From positions 62,001-126,000 of the forward strand of contig NZ_JBLWFH010000001.1 in NCBI RefSeq assembly GCF_050306235.1: 64,000 nt of DNA, in the 5' to 3' direction. The position numbers were made by a program, and so were the translations under genes. The notes under the pieces were generated by a model. The model saw nothing but the letters and a program-made list of their open reading frames with translations, was not told the DNA's origin and searched no databases. This DNA is from Glaciecola sp947496235. Lineage in GTDB: Bacteria > Pseudomonadota > Gammaproteobacteria > Enterobacterales > Alteromonadaceae. Positions 7,318 to 16,055 of the stretch are shown here, piece after piece. The first letter of the stretch is position 1. Every line of letters begins with the position of its first letter.

Positions 7318-7788
7318 ATGCAAGGTGATATCGCCGTTATCAAAGCACTGAACGATATTCTAACGTTGGAGCTTACTTCTATTAATCAGTATTTTTTGCA
7401 TGCTCGAATGCATAAAAATTGGGGTTTTGAAAAGTTAAATAAAGCTGAATATAAAAAATCCATACTTGATATGAAGCAAGCGGATAAACTCATTGAGCGT
7501 ATTTTGTTCCTCGAAGGTTTACCGAATCTTCAGGCCCTTGGGAAATTATTTATTGGTGAAGATACCGAAGAATGTATCCAATGTGATATTACGTTCGAGC
7601 AGAGCCAAATTCCTCAATTAAAAGACGCAATTGCCTTGTGTGAACAACATAAAGATTACGTGAGTCGAGATTTGTTAACTTCACTACTTGACGATGAAGA
7701 GGAATACCTTGATTGGTTGGAAACACAACAATATCAAATTGCAGAGATGGGCATTGCAAATTATCTGCAAGCACAAATAGAGGACTAA
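7318..7788 (+). CDS. Bacterioferritin subunit with incomplete ferroxidase centre, haem Met kept
   Basis: A 156-residue ferritin-like four-helix protein. Using E. coli Bfr numbering, which aligns without gaps up to the last helix, Glu18, Glu94 and Glu127 are present. Glu51 is Asp, His54 is Gln and His130 is Tyr, so the di-iron site is damaged. Met52, the haem ligand, is kept. Haem-binding but catalytically impaired subunits are known in two-subunit bacterioferritins, where they mix with a ferroxidase-competent partner. The next gene, four bases after its stop, is such a partner. Together they would store iron in the cytoplasm. Confidence 0.85.
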   Translation: MQGDIAVIKALNDILTLELTSINQYFLHARMHKNWGFEKLNKAEYKKSILDMKQADKLIERILFLEGLPNLQALGKLFIGEDTEECIQCDITFEQSQIPQLKDAIALCEQHKDYVSRDLLTSLLDDEEEYLDWLETQQYQIAEMGIANYLQAQIED

Positions 7789-7792
7789 TAGT

Positions 7793-8260
7793 ATGCAAGG
7801 TAATGAACGCGTTATCGCTGGATTAAACAGCTTACTTGGCTATGAATTAGCCGCAATGGATCAATACTTCATCCACTCACAGATGTACCTTGATTGGGGA
7901 TTAAACAAACTTTACGAGCGCATTGCGCACGAATTTGATGATGAAAAAGGTCATGCGAGCAAGTTAATTGAAAGAATGCTATTTCTTGGTGGTGTGCCGG
8001 ACATGCAAACTAGAACAGGTTTTAAAGTCGGAAAAGACGTTAAAGAAATGCTCAAAAGTGACTTGCGTGTAGAATACGAAGTTGGTGACAAACTAAAAGA
8101 AGTTATAGCTGTTTGTGAACAAGAAAAAGACTATGTGTCTCGCGACATGTTAGTTGTACTGCTTGATGACACTGAAAACGATCATGCACATTGGTTAGAG
8201 CAGCAATTAGGTTTAATCGAGCGTGTTGGTATTCAAAATTATCAACAATCACAAATCTAA
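7793..8260 (+). CDS. Bacterioferritin subunit with intact ferroxidase centre, haem Met replaced
   Basis: A 155-residue bacterioferritin. Glu18, Glu51, His54 and Glu94 are present; Glu128 and His131 match E127/H130 after a one-residue insertion in the last helix. The haem ligand Met52 is Lys. This is the reverse of the preceding subunit, so the pair should form a hetero-24-mer in which this chain oxidises Fe(II) and the other carries haem. The genes are four bases apart and clearly co-transcribed. A hairpin terminator follows. Confidence 0.88.
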   Translation: MQGNERVIAGLNSLLGYELAAMDQYFIHSQMYLDWGLNKLYERIAHEFDDEKGHASKLIERMLFLGGVPDMQTRTGFKVGKDVKEMLKSDLRVEYEVGDKLKEVIAVCEQEKDYVSRDMLVVLLDDTENDHAHWLEQQLGLIERVGIQNYQQSQI

Positions 8261-8281
8261 ATTACCGTTGAAAGTCATTTT

Positions 8282-8302
8282 AAGGCGAGATTATCTCGCC
8301 TT
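8282..8302. terminator. Bidirectional terminator after bacterioferritin genes
   Basis: Perfect 9-bp stem AAGGCGAGA/TCTCGCCTT with a TTA loop, followed by T-rich sequence on the plus strand. It sits between the convergent bacterioferritin and periplasmic-protein genes and can serve both. Confidence 0.85.
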
Positions 8303-8303
8303 T

Positions 8304-8750
8304 TTATTGAACGGTAGAAAAGTTTACAATTAAGTGTTGATTGGTATTTGTTTGTCCTTCCCTACTCACTTCTATCACCATTTGCCATTGCATTTCTGGC
8401 AAATTGCAACTACCTAGGAAAAATACCCCTCTCAGCGAATTAGCGTCTTCAAAAATAACCGGCGTTTTACCCATATACATGTTGACGCCTTCCACATACA
8501 CCTTGTGAATTTGAATATTTTCACTATGCTCAAATTGAACGAACAATTCTTCTTCAGGAATTGGTGATTGTTCAAACTTTATGCTTAATCGTTGCTGGTC
8601 TAATGAGAAAGCACATTGGTTATTAATTAACTGACAATTTCCTTGTGAATTTAACACGGTGTTTACATTGTAAAATTGGTTACCCCAAAGTACTAATAAT
8701 ACAAGGGATAGCAAGGTGGTGACCGTGATGGCAATTGATTTTATTTTCAC
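8304..8750 (-). CDS. Membrane-anchored periplasmic protein next to cbb3 oxidase genes, unknown function
   Basis: The 148-residue product has an N-terminal membrane anchor (residues about 5-24) and a periplasmic part predicted mainly beta. Two cysteines occur early (NCQLINNQC) and one later in GSCNLPEMQW; the segment GVNMYMGKTPVIFE is methionine-rich. It is divergent from ccoN, sharing its regulatory region with the FNR-like box. Location and Cys/Met content suggest a role in copper or oxidase assembly, but that is inference. I know no named function. Confidence 0.65.
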   Translation of the reverse strand: MKIKSIAITVTTLLSLVLLVLWGNQFYNVNTVLNSQGNCQLINNQCAFSLDQQRLSIKFEQSPIPEEELFVQFEHSENIQIHKVYVEGVNMYMGKTPVIFEDANSLRGVFFLGSCNLPEMQWQMVIEVSREGQTNTNQHLIVNFSTVQ

Positions 8751-8777
8751 AATTAATTAACCGTAAACTTTCCTTTA

Positions 8778-8791
8778 TTGACTAAGATCAA
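8778..8791. promoter_or_regulatory. FNR box upstream of ccoNOQP
   Basis: TTGACTAAGATCAA matches the FNR consensus TTGAT-N4-ATCAA with one mismatch. It lies 172 bases before the ccoN start, between ccoN and the divergent periplasmic gene. A weak -10 (TGTTAT, 8817-8822) at suitable distance fits class II activation near -42. An FNR gene lies at the end of the downstream assembly cluster. Confidence 0.72.
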
Positions 8792-8963
8792 GCAATAAAT
8801 AGATTGTGTATCTTTTTGTTATTAAAAACTTTATTATCTCTACTCGAATAGTGCCGAGTTTACTTTTCTTGCTCGCCCAACTCAACTAGGACGAATGTTT
8901 TAAGTAATTCAACACTGTTTATTTAGGGTTTCAATTAAAATTTTTACACGGAAACTTTCAGTT

Positions 8964-10400
8964 ATGAGCGAAACAAGCCAAGTTAAACCTGATTATAACT
9001 ACAAGGTAGTTAGGCAGTTTACTATCATGACGATTGTTTGGGGCATCGTGGGAATGACGGTAGGTGTATTGATAGCAGCTCAGCTGTTTGCTCCAGCACT
9101 TAACTTCGACCTTCCATGGCTTACTTACTCTCGTTTAAGACCTTTACATACCAATGCGGTAATCTTCGCGTTTGGTGGTTGCGCACTCTTTGCCACCAGT
9201 TATTACATCGTGCAACGCACGTGTCAGGTAAGGCTATTTAGTGACAAATTAGCCGCTTTCACATTTTGGGGATGGCAAGCAGTTATACTCGCAGCTGCAA
9301 TTTCACTTCCTCTTGGTATGACAGCGTCAAAAGAATATGCAGAACTAGAATGGCCAATTGATATTTTAATCACATTGGTATGGGTCGCCTATATAATCAA
9401 CTTTTTTGGCACCTTGATCATTCGTAAAACTTCGCATATTTATGTTGCCAACTGGTTCTTAGGAGCCTTTATGTTGACCGTTGCGGTACTGCACATTGGT
9501 AACAGTATGGCAATCCCAGTGTCCTTCACAAAATCATATTCGATTTATGCAGGTGCAGTTGATGCAATGATGCAGTGGTGGTACGGACACAACGCAGTAG
9601 GATTTTTCTTAACTGCAGGTTTCTTAGGCATGATGTACTACTTTGTACCTAAGCAAGCTGGTCGTCCTGTCTACTCGTATCGTTTATCTCTTGTGCACTT
9701 CTGGGCGTTGATTTCGCTTTATATTTGGGCTGGTCCTCACCACTTACACTACACTGCACTTCCTGACTGGACGCAGTCACTTGGCATGGTTATGTCCATT
9801 ATATTATTCGTTCCATCTTGGGGTGGTATGATTAACGGTATCATGACACTTTCAGGTGCTTGGCATAAACTTCGTACTGACCCAGTACTTAGATTCCTAA
9901 TCGTTTCCTTGTCCTTCTACGGTATGTCTACCTTCGAAGGTCCTATGATGTCTATTAAAACCGTAAACGCCTTATCTCACTATACAGACTGGACTGTAGG
10001 TCACGTTCACTCTGGTGCATTAGGCTGGGTAGCTATGGTATCAATCGGTAGCTTATATCACTTAATTCCGGTGTTATTTAATAAATCAAGAATGTACAGC
10101 ATTAAATTGATTAATGTTCACTTCTGGCTCACCACAATCGGCGTTGTACTTTACATTGTTGCTATGTGGATGTCTGGTGTTCTTCAAGGTCTAATGTGGC
10201 GTGCAGTCAATGCTGACGGTACTCTCACCTACTCTTTTGTTGAGTCACTTGAAGCTTCTAAACCATTCTATGTTGTACGCTTCATTGGTGGTGTGTTTGT
10301 CGTTGCTGGTATGTTGATCATGGCATACAACGCTTATCGCACGATTCGAGCACCAAAAGAAGAATTAGAAGGTGATGTTGCATTAGGAGCTGCCCAATGA
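8964..10400 (+). CDS. ccoN: cbb3-type cytochrome c oxidase subunit I
   Basis: The 478-residue membrane protein is the catalytic haem-copper subunit. Conserved histidines are visible in RPLHTNAVIFAFGG, in WWYGHNAVGFF (copper-B site helix), in GPHHLHYTALPDW, and in HYTDWTVGHVHSGALGW (haem ligands). It reduces oxygen to water with high affinity and pumps protons in the inner membrane. It is the first gene of ccoNOQP, overlaps ccoO by four bases (ATGA), and lies behind an FNR-like box, so induction at low oxygen is expected. Confidence 0.97.
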   Translation: MSETSQVKPDYNYKVVRQFTIMTIVWGIVGMTVGVLIAAQLFAPALNFDLPWLTYSRLRPLHTNAVIFAFGGCALFATSYYIVQRTCQVRLFSDKLAAFTFWGWQAVILAAAISLPLGMTASKEYAELEWPIDILITLVWVAYIINFFGTLIIRKTSHIYVANWFLGAFMLTVAVLHIGNSMAIPVSFTKSYSIYAGAVDAMMQWWYGHNAVGFFLTAGFLGMMYYFVPKQAGRPVYSYRLSLVHFWALISLYIWAGPHHLHYTALPDWTQSLGMVMSIILFVPSWGGMINGIMTLSGAWHKLRTDPVLRFLIVSLSFYGMSTFEGPMMSIKTVNALSHYTDWTVGHVHSGALGWVAMVSIGSLYHLIPVLFNKSRMYSIKLINVHFWLTTIGVVLYIVAMWMSGVLQGLMWRAVNADGTLTYSFVESLEASKPFYVVRFIGGVFVVAGMLIMAYNAYRTIRAPKEELEGDVALGAAQ

Positions 10401-11002
10401 AAAATCCACATGAGTTAGTCGAAAAAAACGTTGGCTTATTAACTATTTTAGTTTTAGTGGCAATTAGTTTTGGAGCATTAGCGCAGATTTTGCCATTGAT
10501 GTTCCACCAACACACCTTAGAGCCGGTAAAAGGATTACGTCCTTATACAGCGCTTGAATTGGAAGGTAGAGATATCTACATCCGAGAAGGGTGTGTCGGT
10601 TGTCACAGCCAGATGATACGTCCTTTCCGAGCTGAAACCGAACGTTACGGTCATTATTCTGTAGCCGGTGAATCCGTTTGGGAACGTCCATTCCTATGGG
10701 GCTCAAAACGAACTGGTCCTGATTTAGCACGTGTTGGAGGCCGTTACAGTGATGAATGGCATCGAGTACATTTGCTAAATCCACGTAACGTTGTGCCCGA
10801 ATCTAACATGCCTGGTTACCCATGGTTGGCAACCAATACATTAGATGGCGAAGATACAGCTAAGAAAATAGAAGTATTTAAAATGTTAGGTGTTCCATAT
10901 ACAGATGAAGACATAGCTGGTGCCAAGGAAGCAGTAAAAGGTAAAACCGAAATGGAAGCCTTAATTGCTTATCTTCAGTCACTAGGGACGCATCTAAAAT
11001 AA
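10397..11002 (+). CDS. ccoO: cbb3-type cytochrome c oxidase subunit II, mono-haem cytochrome c
   Basis: The 201-residue protein has an N-terminal anchor (about 13-35) and a periplasmic domain with one c-type haem site CVGCH and the family pattern SQMIRPFRAETERYGHYS. A distal Met ligand is in SNMPGYPW. It passes electrons from CcoP to CcoN. It overlaps ccoN at its start and ccoQ at its stop, so the operon is tightly coupled. Confidence 0.96.
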   Translation: MKNPHELVEKNVGLLTILVLVAISFGALAQILPLMFHQHTLEPVKGLRPYTALELEGRDIYIREGCVGCHSQMIRPFRAETERYGHYSVAGESVWERPFLWGSKRTGPDLARVGGRYSDEWHRVHLLNPRNVVPESNMPGYPWLATNTLDGEDTAKKIEVFKMLGVPYTDEDIAGAKEAVKGKTEMEALIAYLQSLGTHLK

Positions 11003-11178
11003 TGGATCAAGGTATTATCGGCAGTATATTTACTGTCATCGTTTTCGTAAGTTTTATTGGGATTGTCCTTTGGGTCTTTAGCAGTAGAAACAAAAAGAAA
11101 TATGACGAAGCTGCTAATTTAGTTTTCGATGACGAAGACAACCAAGAGAAAACCAATAAGAAAGACCAGGAGTCTTAA
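11002..11178 (+). CDS. ccoQ: cbb3 oxidase small subunit CcoQ
   Basis: A 58-residue product whose ATG overlaps the last base of the ccoO stop. It has one membrane helix (residues about 5-25: IIGSIFTVIVFVSFIGIVLW) and a charged cytoplasmic tail rich in Asp, Glu and Lys. Size, single helix and place between ccoO and ccoP identify it as CcoQ, which stabilises the oxidase complex. ccoP begins three bases after its stop. Confidence 0.92.
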   Translation: MDQGIIGSIFTVIVFVSFIGIVLWVFSSRNKKKYDEAANLVFDDEDNQEKTNKKDQES

Positions 11179-11181
11179 ATC

Positions 11182-12135
11182 ATGAGTATGTTTTGGACAA
11201 TTTGGATCAGTGTGATAACGCTAGGCTCTATTGCTGGCTGCTTCTTTCTGCTCCGTTGGACACTTGCAAACCAAACAGGTGTTCCCGAAGGCGAAGAAAT
11301 GGGACATGAGTTCGATGGAATCGTTGAAATTAACAACCAACTACCACGTTGGTGGACCATCCTTTTCTGGATAACTATGGTATGGGGCGTATTATATCTT
11401 GCGGCCTACCCTGGACTTGGCGCTTATAAAGGCTTTTTAGGCTGGAAGAGCTCAAACCAAGGTGTATTATCATTAGAAGAGTCAGAACAAGCGCTTAGAG
11501 CTGATATTGAAGGTAATGCTTGGAACGAGTATGCAATTCAAATTAAACAAGCTGAAGAAGAGTTTGATCCTATCTTTGCTGAATATGCAAAAATTCCAGT
11601 GGAGCAATTAGCAACTAATGACGAAGCAGTACAAGTAGGTAAGCGTTTATTCTTACAAAACTGTGCGCAATGTCATGGTAGTGATGCTAGAGGTCAAAAA
11701 GGTGGGTTCCCTAACCTAACTGACAACGATTGGTTATACGGTGGAAGCGGCGATAAAATCAAAGAAACCTTAATAAATGGTCGTCAAGGCGCTATGCCTG
11801 GATGGTTAGAGCCTTTAGGTGAACAAGGTGTTGCCGAGGTGGTTGCCTATGCTATGAGTTTGAGTGATCATCCAGACACTGATACCGCATTAGTAGATGC
11901 TGGACAAGCTCGCTTCGTAGTTTGTGCTGCTTGTCACGGTATGGACGGTAAAGGTAATCAGTTATTAGGAGCTCCTAACCTAACAGACAACATTTGGTTG
12001 TACGGTGGTTCTAAACGAGCAATTACTGAAACCCTTAACTATGGGCGTAACGGAGTAATGCCTTCATTTAAGAAAACCTTGGGTGAAGATAAAATCCACG
12101 TTGTAGCATCTTACGTTTATAGCTTATCTAATTAG
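11182..12135 (+). CDS. ccoP: cbb3-type cytochrome c oxidase subunit III, di-haem cytochrome c
   Basis: The 317-residue protein has two N-terminal membrane segments (about 4-24 and 55-75, the latter with WWTILFWITMVWGVLYL) and two cytochrome c domains with CAQCH and CAACH. Each is followed by a Met-containing GAMPGW or GVMPSF loop giving the distal ligand. It accepts electrons from soluble cytochrome c and hands them to CcoO. A terminator follows, separating it from the assembly genes. Confidence 0.96.
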   Translation: MSMFWTIWISVITLGSIAGCFFLLRWTLANQTGVPEGEEMGHEFDGIVEINNQLPRWWTILFWITMVWGVLYLAAYPGLGAYKGFLGWKSSNQGVLSLEESEQALRADIEGNAWNEYAIQIKQAEEEFDPIFAEYAKIPVEQLATNDEAVQVGKRLFLQNCAQCHGSDARGQKGGFPNLTDNDWLYGGSGDKIKETLINGRQGAMPGWLEPLGEQGVAEVVAYAMSLSDHPDTDTALVDAGQARFVVCAACHGMDGKGNQLLGAPNLTDNIWLYGGSKRAITETLNYGRNGVMPSFKKTLGEDKIHVVASYVYSLSN

Positions 12136-12178
12136 TCGAGTTACTCGAACTAATTTGGTAAAGTAATTACCAAGAGGA

Positions 12179-12204
12179 AAGCCTCGTTTTACGAGGCTTT
12201 TTTG
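12179..12204 (+). terminator. Terminator after ccoP
   Basis: Stem AAGCCTCG/CGAGGCTT with a TTTTA loop, followed by T-run. A second imperfect dyad with TCGAG/CTCGA lies just upstream at about 12131-12154. It separates ccoNOQP from ccoH. Confidence 0.85.
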
Positions 12205-12244
12205 TATAAATTCAAATCTTAAGTAGTGATATAAGTAAAACAAT

Positions 12245-12736
12245 ATGCAAAATGAACAAGTTAAGCCTTGGTATAAACAATTTTGGCCTTGGTTTTTGAT
12301 TGCAATTCCAGTGTCTTCAATGATTGTTGCCTCAGTAGTGGTTAAATTTGCCACCGACGGCACTAATCACTTAGTCGTGGATGACTACTATAAAGAAGGC
12401 AAATCAATCAATCTTCGATTGGATCAAATTGAACGGGCTCGAGAGCTGAATATCACAACCCTACTAGCGATAGACGCGCAAAATGCAACATTAGAGTTTG
12501 TCACAGGCTTGCCTGAAACCGGTGAGGCTTTAAGATTGAATCTTTTCCACTCTACTCAACCCCATCGTGATACAGAAATTCTATTAGCAAGAGATGCTTC
12601 TGGCGTTTATCGAGGAGTAATTGATTTTCCAGTCGATGGTAAATGGCGTTTAAGGCTTACGCCAATGGATGATAGTTGGAAAATTCAACAACGCATTGAA
12701 TTACCCAAGTCGTCAGCCGTTGAGTTTAATCCATAG
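12245..12736 (+). CDS. ccoH: FixH-family cbb3 oxidase assembly protein
   Basis: A 163-residue protein with one N-terminal membrane helix (about 13-32, WFLIAIPVSSMIVASVVV) preceded by KPWYKQFWPW, then a periplasmic beta domain. The motif VVDDYYKEGKSIN after the helix is characteristic of FixH/CcoH. It helps assemble or stabilise the cbb3 complex together with CcoI. It begins the second cluster, 14 bases before ccoI. Confidence 0.88.
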   Translation: MQNEQVKPWYKQFWPWFLIAIPVSSMIVASVVVKFATDGTNHLVVDDYYKEGKSINLRLDQIERARELNITTLLAIDAQNATLEFVTGLPETGEALRLNLFHSTQPHRDTEILLARDASGVYRGVIDFPVDGKWRLRLTPMDDSWKIQQRIELPKSSAVEFNP

Positions 12737-12750
12737 TAGTAGAAAGTGAA

Positions 12751-15156
12751 ATGAGCATAGCTATTGCTGAAGGTTGTTGTTTTCATTGCGGATTACCAAA
12801 CGAAGAAGGCAATAAATATCCAGTTGAAATAAATAACAAATTACACCACATGTGCTGTCCGGGTTGCCAAGCAGTGGCACAGGCTATTGTCGAAAATGGG
12901 CTGGCAAATTATTACGAATTTAGAACAGAGCCCGCTGCACGTGGCGATTCAGCCTTAGATAACACCATGGCTCAACTTTCTGTGTATGACGAACCTGAAT
13001 TGCAAGAAGAGTTTGTATTTGACCAAGGTAAACATAAACAAATACAGTTGACAGTTGAAGGCATTACTTGCGCAGCATGCGGTTGGTTAATAGAAAAACA
13101 ACTGGCGAAAGTAAAAGGCTTAAAACAAATTTCAGTGAATGTTTCGGCCAGAAGAGCTTTGGTGACTTGGGACGAAAGCGAAACCAAGCTATCAGGAATT
13201 CTGGCGCGCCTCAAAGCTATTGGTTATGCCTCCCTGCCTTTTCATCCTGATGAACACGAAGCGTCGTTCAAAAAAGAACAAAAAAGTTACATGAAAAAGC
13301 TGGGGCTTGCCGGCATTATGACCATGCAAGTGATGATGCTCGCCTTTGGTCAATATTTTGATGTGTTTGGGAATTTAGATGCGCAAACACAAGGTTACTT
13401 TAATGCTGTGAGCTTAATGTTAACCACACCAGTCGTTTTTTATTCTGCAAGTGTATTTTATCTAAGTGCGCTAAAAGCCATACAGGCTCGAACCGTTAAT
13501 ATGGATGTTCCTGTTACCATTGCCATATTTTCAACCTACATTGCCGGTTTGCTAGCCGTCAATGATGGCAGTGGTGAAGTGTATTTTGAATCTATCTGTA
13601 TGTTTATCTTTTTCTTGCTAATCAGTCGTTTCTTAGAACACCGTTCACGGCATAAAGCCACTGAAATATCTTCTAATATGCTTAAACTAATCCCTGCTAC
13701 AGCCAGTAAATTAGTCAATAACGACTGGGTGTCAGTGTTAGCTAAACAGCTTGTTGCTGGTGAACATGTATTGGTCAAAGCAGGTGAATCAATTCCAATA
13801 GATGGCAAAATTGTAAAAGGCCAGTCTACTATTGATGAATCTATGCTAACCGGTGAGTTTGAGCCGGTATTTAAAGCGCAGGGGCAACAAGTCTACGCGG
13901 GTACCGTAAACCAGCAAGCTAACCTTGAAATCGAAGTGACTAGTCAATTAAAGTTTGCCATGATGAATCAAATTCTTCGCTTGCAAGAAGTTGCTTTAGC
14001 GCGAAAACCCAAGATTGCAAAAATGGCAGATACCTTCTCTCGTTATTTTGTATCTATTGTTTTAATGATCAGTGCGTTAACTTATATTTATTGGCATCTG
14101 CAAGACAGTACAGATGCCTTTTGGATCACTATTTCTGTTTTAGTTGCAACCTGCCCTTGTGCCCTAGGATTGGCTACTCCCTCTGCCCTAACTTGTGCCA
14201 TGGCAAAATTGAATAAATTAGGCATATTATTAAAAAGAGCCGATGCTTTAGAGCAAATGACCAACGCCACAGACATAATATTCGATAAGACCGGCACCTT
14301 GACTCAGGGTAAATTCTCTATTCAACAAATACATATGTTGTCTGATAAGTACTCACAAGATTACGTTATGCAGTTGGCAACATTCATCGAAAAACGCTCT
14401 GAACATCCCATAGCTAAAGCTTTTGACTACGGATTTGACGCCCATGATTTCCAACTAGAAGATTATCAAATCACTATTGGTCAAGGCGTACTAGCAAAGG
14501 TGAATGGAAATTTAGTGGTAGTGGGATCTAAACGCTTTATTAAATCGCAACTAAACAATGCAGAGGTTTGCGATACCATTAATGCCAATGTGTATATTGC
14601 AATAAATCATGAAATCGTTGCAGCCTTTTTAATTACCGACACAGTATTACCTGAGACTCAAAAAGTGATCAGTGAATTAAATGACTATTCGTTATGTATT
14701 CTAAGCGGTGATGAGCAAAAAAACGTGAATAATATTGCAACAGAGATTGGAATTAATCGCGCCGTTGGTGAACAAACGCCTGAAGGAAAGCTCAATTATG
14801 TACAACAAGAACAAGCGAAAGGTAAATCATTAATAATGCTAGGCGATGGCATTAATGATGCCCCTGTATTAGCGGCTGCTGATGTGTCTGTTGCGGTCGG
14901 AAACGCCTCTGATTTAGCCAAGAATGCAGCTGATGTCATCTTAATCAATCCCAAATTAAATGCCTTGGTTGATTTGATAAGCATGGCGAAACGCACAAAA
15001 ACTAAAATAAAACAAAATATTATTTGGGCGCTTAGTTATAATGTCATCGTTCTGCCGTTTGCAGTAATGGGCTTACTAAGTCCTTGGCAAGCTGCATTAG
15101 GCATGTCCTTAAGTTCGATTATTGTTGTGTATAACTCTACTCGTTTAATGCGTTAA
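12751..15156 (+). CDS. ccoI: Copper-exporting P1B-type ATPase for cbb3 assembly
   Basis: The 801-residue protein has an N-terminal cysteine cluster (CCFHCGLP, CCPGC), a heavy-metal-binding domain with CAACGW near residue 107, eight expected membrane segments, the ion-site motif CPCALGLATPSA, the phosphorylation site DKTGTLTQG and hinge GDGINDAPVLAAADV. These features are those of FixI/CcoI, which moves copper out of the cytoplasm for insertion into the oxidase rather than for resistance. It lies between ccoH and ccoS. Confidence 0.95.
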   Translation: MSIAIAEGCCFHCGLPNEEGNKYPVEINNKLHHMCCPGCQAVAQAIVENGLANYYEFRTEPAARGDSALDNTMAQLSVYDEPELQEEFVFDQGKHKQIQLTVEGITCAACGWLIEKQLAKVKGLKQISVNVSARRALVTWDESETKLSGILARLKAIGYASLPFHPDEHEASFKKEQKSYMKKLGLAGIMTMQVMMLAFGQYFDVFGNLDAQTQGYFNAVSLMLTTPVVFYSASVFYLSALKAIQARTVNMDVPVTIAIFSTYIAGLLAVNDGSGEVYFESICMFIFFLLISRFLEHRSRHKATEISSNMLKLIPATASKLVNNDWVSVLAKQLVAGEHVLVKAGESIPIDGKIVKGQSTIDESMLTGEFEPVFKAQGQQVYAGTVNQQANLEIEVTSQLKFAMMNQILRLQEVALARKPKIAKMADTFSRYFVSIVLMISALTYIYWHLQDSTDAFWITISVLVATCPCALGLATPSALTCAMAKLNKLGILLKRADALEQMTNATDIIFDKTGTLTQGKFSIQQIHMLSDKYSQDYVMQLATFIEKRSEHPIAKAFDYGFDAHDFQLEDYQITIGQGVLAKVNGNLVVVGSKRFIKSQLNNAEVCDTINANVYIAINHEIVAAFLITDTVLPETQKVISELNDYSLCILSGDEQKNVNNIATEIGINRAVGEQTPEGKLNYVQQEQAKGKSLIMLGDGINDAPVLAAADVSVAVGNASDLAKNAADVILINPKLNALVDLISMAKRTKTKIKQNIIWALSYNVIVLPFAVMGLLSPWQAALGMSLSSIIVVYNSTRLMR

Positions 15157-15165
15157 GAGGATGCT

Positions 15166-15366
15166 ATGAGTATAATTTATGTGTTAATTCCCTTGGCGAT
15201 TATTATAGTAGCAATAGCCATAGGCGTTTTTTTCTGGGCAGTACGAAATAATCAGTTTGATGATTTAGAGCGTCAAGGTTATAGCATCCTTTTTGACGAT
15301 GATGTTGAAAGTAAAGAAAAAGACAAAAATGAACAAAAAGCTGCATCTGATAAAATAGATGAGTGA
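15166..15366 (+). CDS. ccoS: cbb3 oxidase maturation protein CcoS
   Basis: A 66-residue single-helix protein (residues about 3-26) with the family pattern FFWAVRNNQFDDLERQGYSILFDDD right after the helix, followed by a lysine-rich tail. CcoS is needed for cofactor insertion into the cbb3 enzyme. Its end overlaps the next gene by eight bases, and it follows ccoI by ten. Confidence 0.95.
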   Translation: MSIIYVLIPLAIIIVAIAIGVFFWAVRNNQFDDLERQGYSILFDDDVESKEKDKNEQKAASDKIDE

Positions 15367-16027
15367 CCTTTCTATATTTTCGGCATTTTTAGTGGGACTG
15401 GCCGGTAGCGTGCATTGTATCGGCATGTGTGGCGGTGTGATTTCAGCGTTCTCCTTCGCGACACCGCCAAATGCGAATAAACAACTTTATTCTCTCGCCT
15501 ACAACCTTGGTAGGATATTGACCTATGCCTTTTTAGGAGCAATTACCGGATATTTAGGCAGCATTGTTTCCAGCAGTTTGGTAACTGATGTTCCTGTTTT
15601 ACGTTATGTCAGCATCGCTTTTTTATTTCTGTTGGCATTTTATATTAGTGGGATCTGGCGTTTGCTGTCGCATTTAGAAGCTGCGGGAAAGATTATTTGG
15701 AAGCGCATTCAGCCCTTAAGTAAGAAGTTTTTACCGGCCAAAACACCGTTTCACGCCATTGCATATGGCGCCATCTGGGGATTTCTTCCCTGTGGGCTAA
15801 TTTATTCAGCCTTAACTTGGAGCCTAGCATCCGGAAGTGCTACTCAAGGCGCTTTATTGATGTTTAGTTTTGGGTTAGGCACCCTGCCTTCCCTGTTGAT
15901 CATTAGCTTTGGATTACAAAGTTTACTGCCTTACTTTCAACACCCTATAAGTCGTTATCTAATAGCTGCGAGCATATTCTTAAGTGGATTAATTTTGCTT
16001 TTTCAGGAATTTGGCGTTACAGTGTAG
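15359..16027 (+). CDS. TauE/SafE-like membrane protein of the cbb3 assembly cluster
   Basis: A 222-residue protein with about six membrane segments. It opens with FLVGLAGSVHCIGMCGG, which carries paired cysteines in the first helix, and has a second conserved GFLPCGLIYSALTWSLASGS in the middle. This double pattern is typical of the DsbD/TauE-like family often placed after ccoS in gammaproteobacteria (sometimes called CcoH2). The cysteine-containing helices suggest metal or redox handling, probably copper delivery; this is inference from position. Confidence 0.85.
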   Translation: MSDLSIFSAFLVGLAGSVHCIGMCGGVISAFSFATPPNANKQLYSLAYNLGRILTYAFLGAITGYLGSIVSSSLVTDVPVLRYVSIAFLFLLAFYISGIWRLLSHLEAAGKIIWKRIQPLSKKFLPAKTPFHAIAYGAIWGFLPCGLIYSALTWSLASGSATQGALLMFSFGLGTLPSLLIISFGLQSLLPYFQHPISRYLIAASIFLSGLILLFQEFGVTV

Positions 16028-16055
16028 TCACTTAAATCTACATTTATAAAACGCA

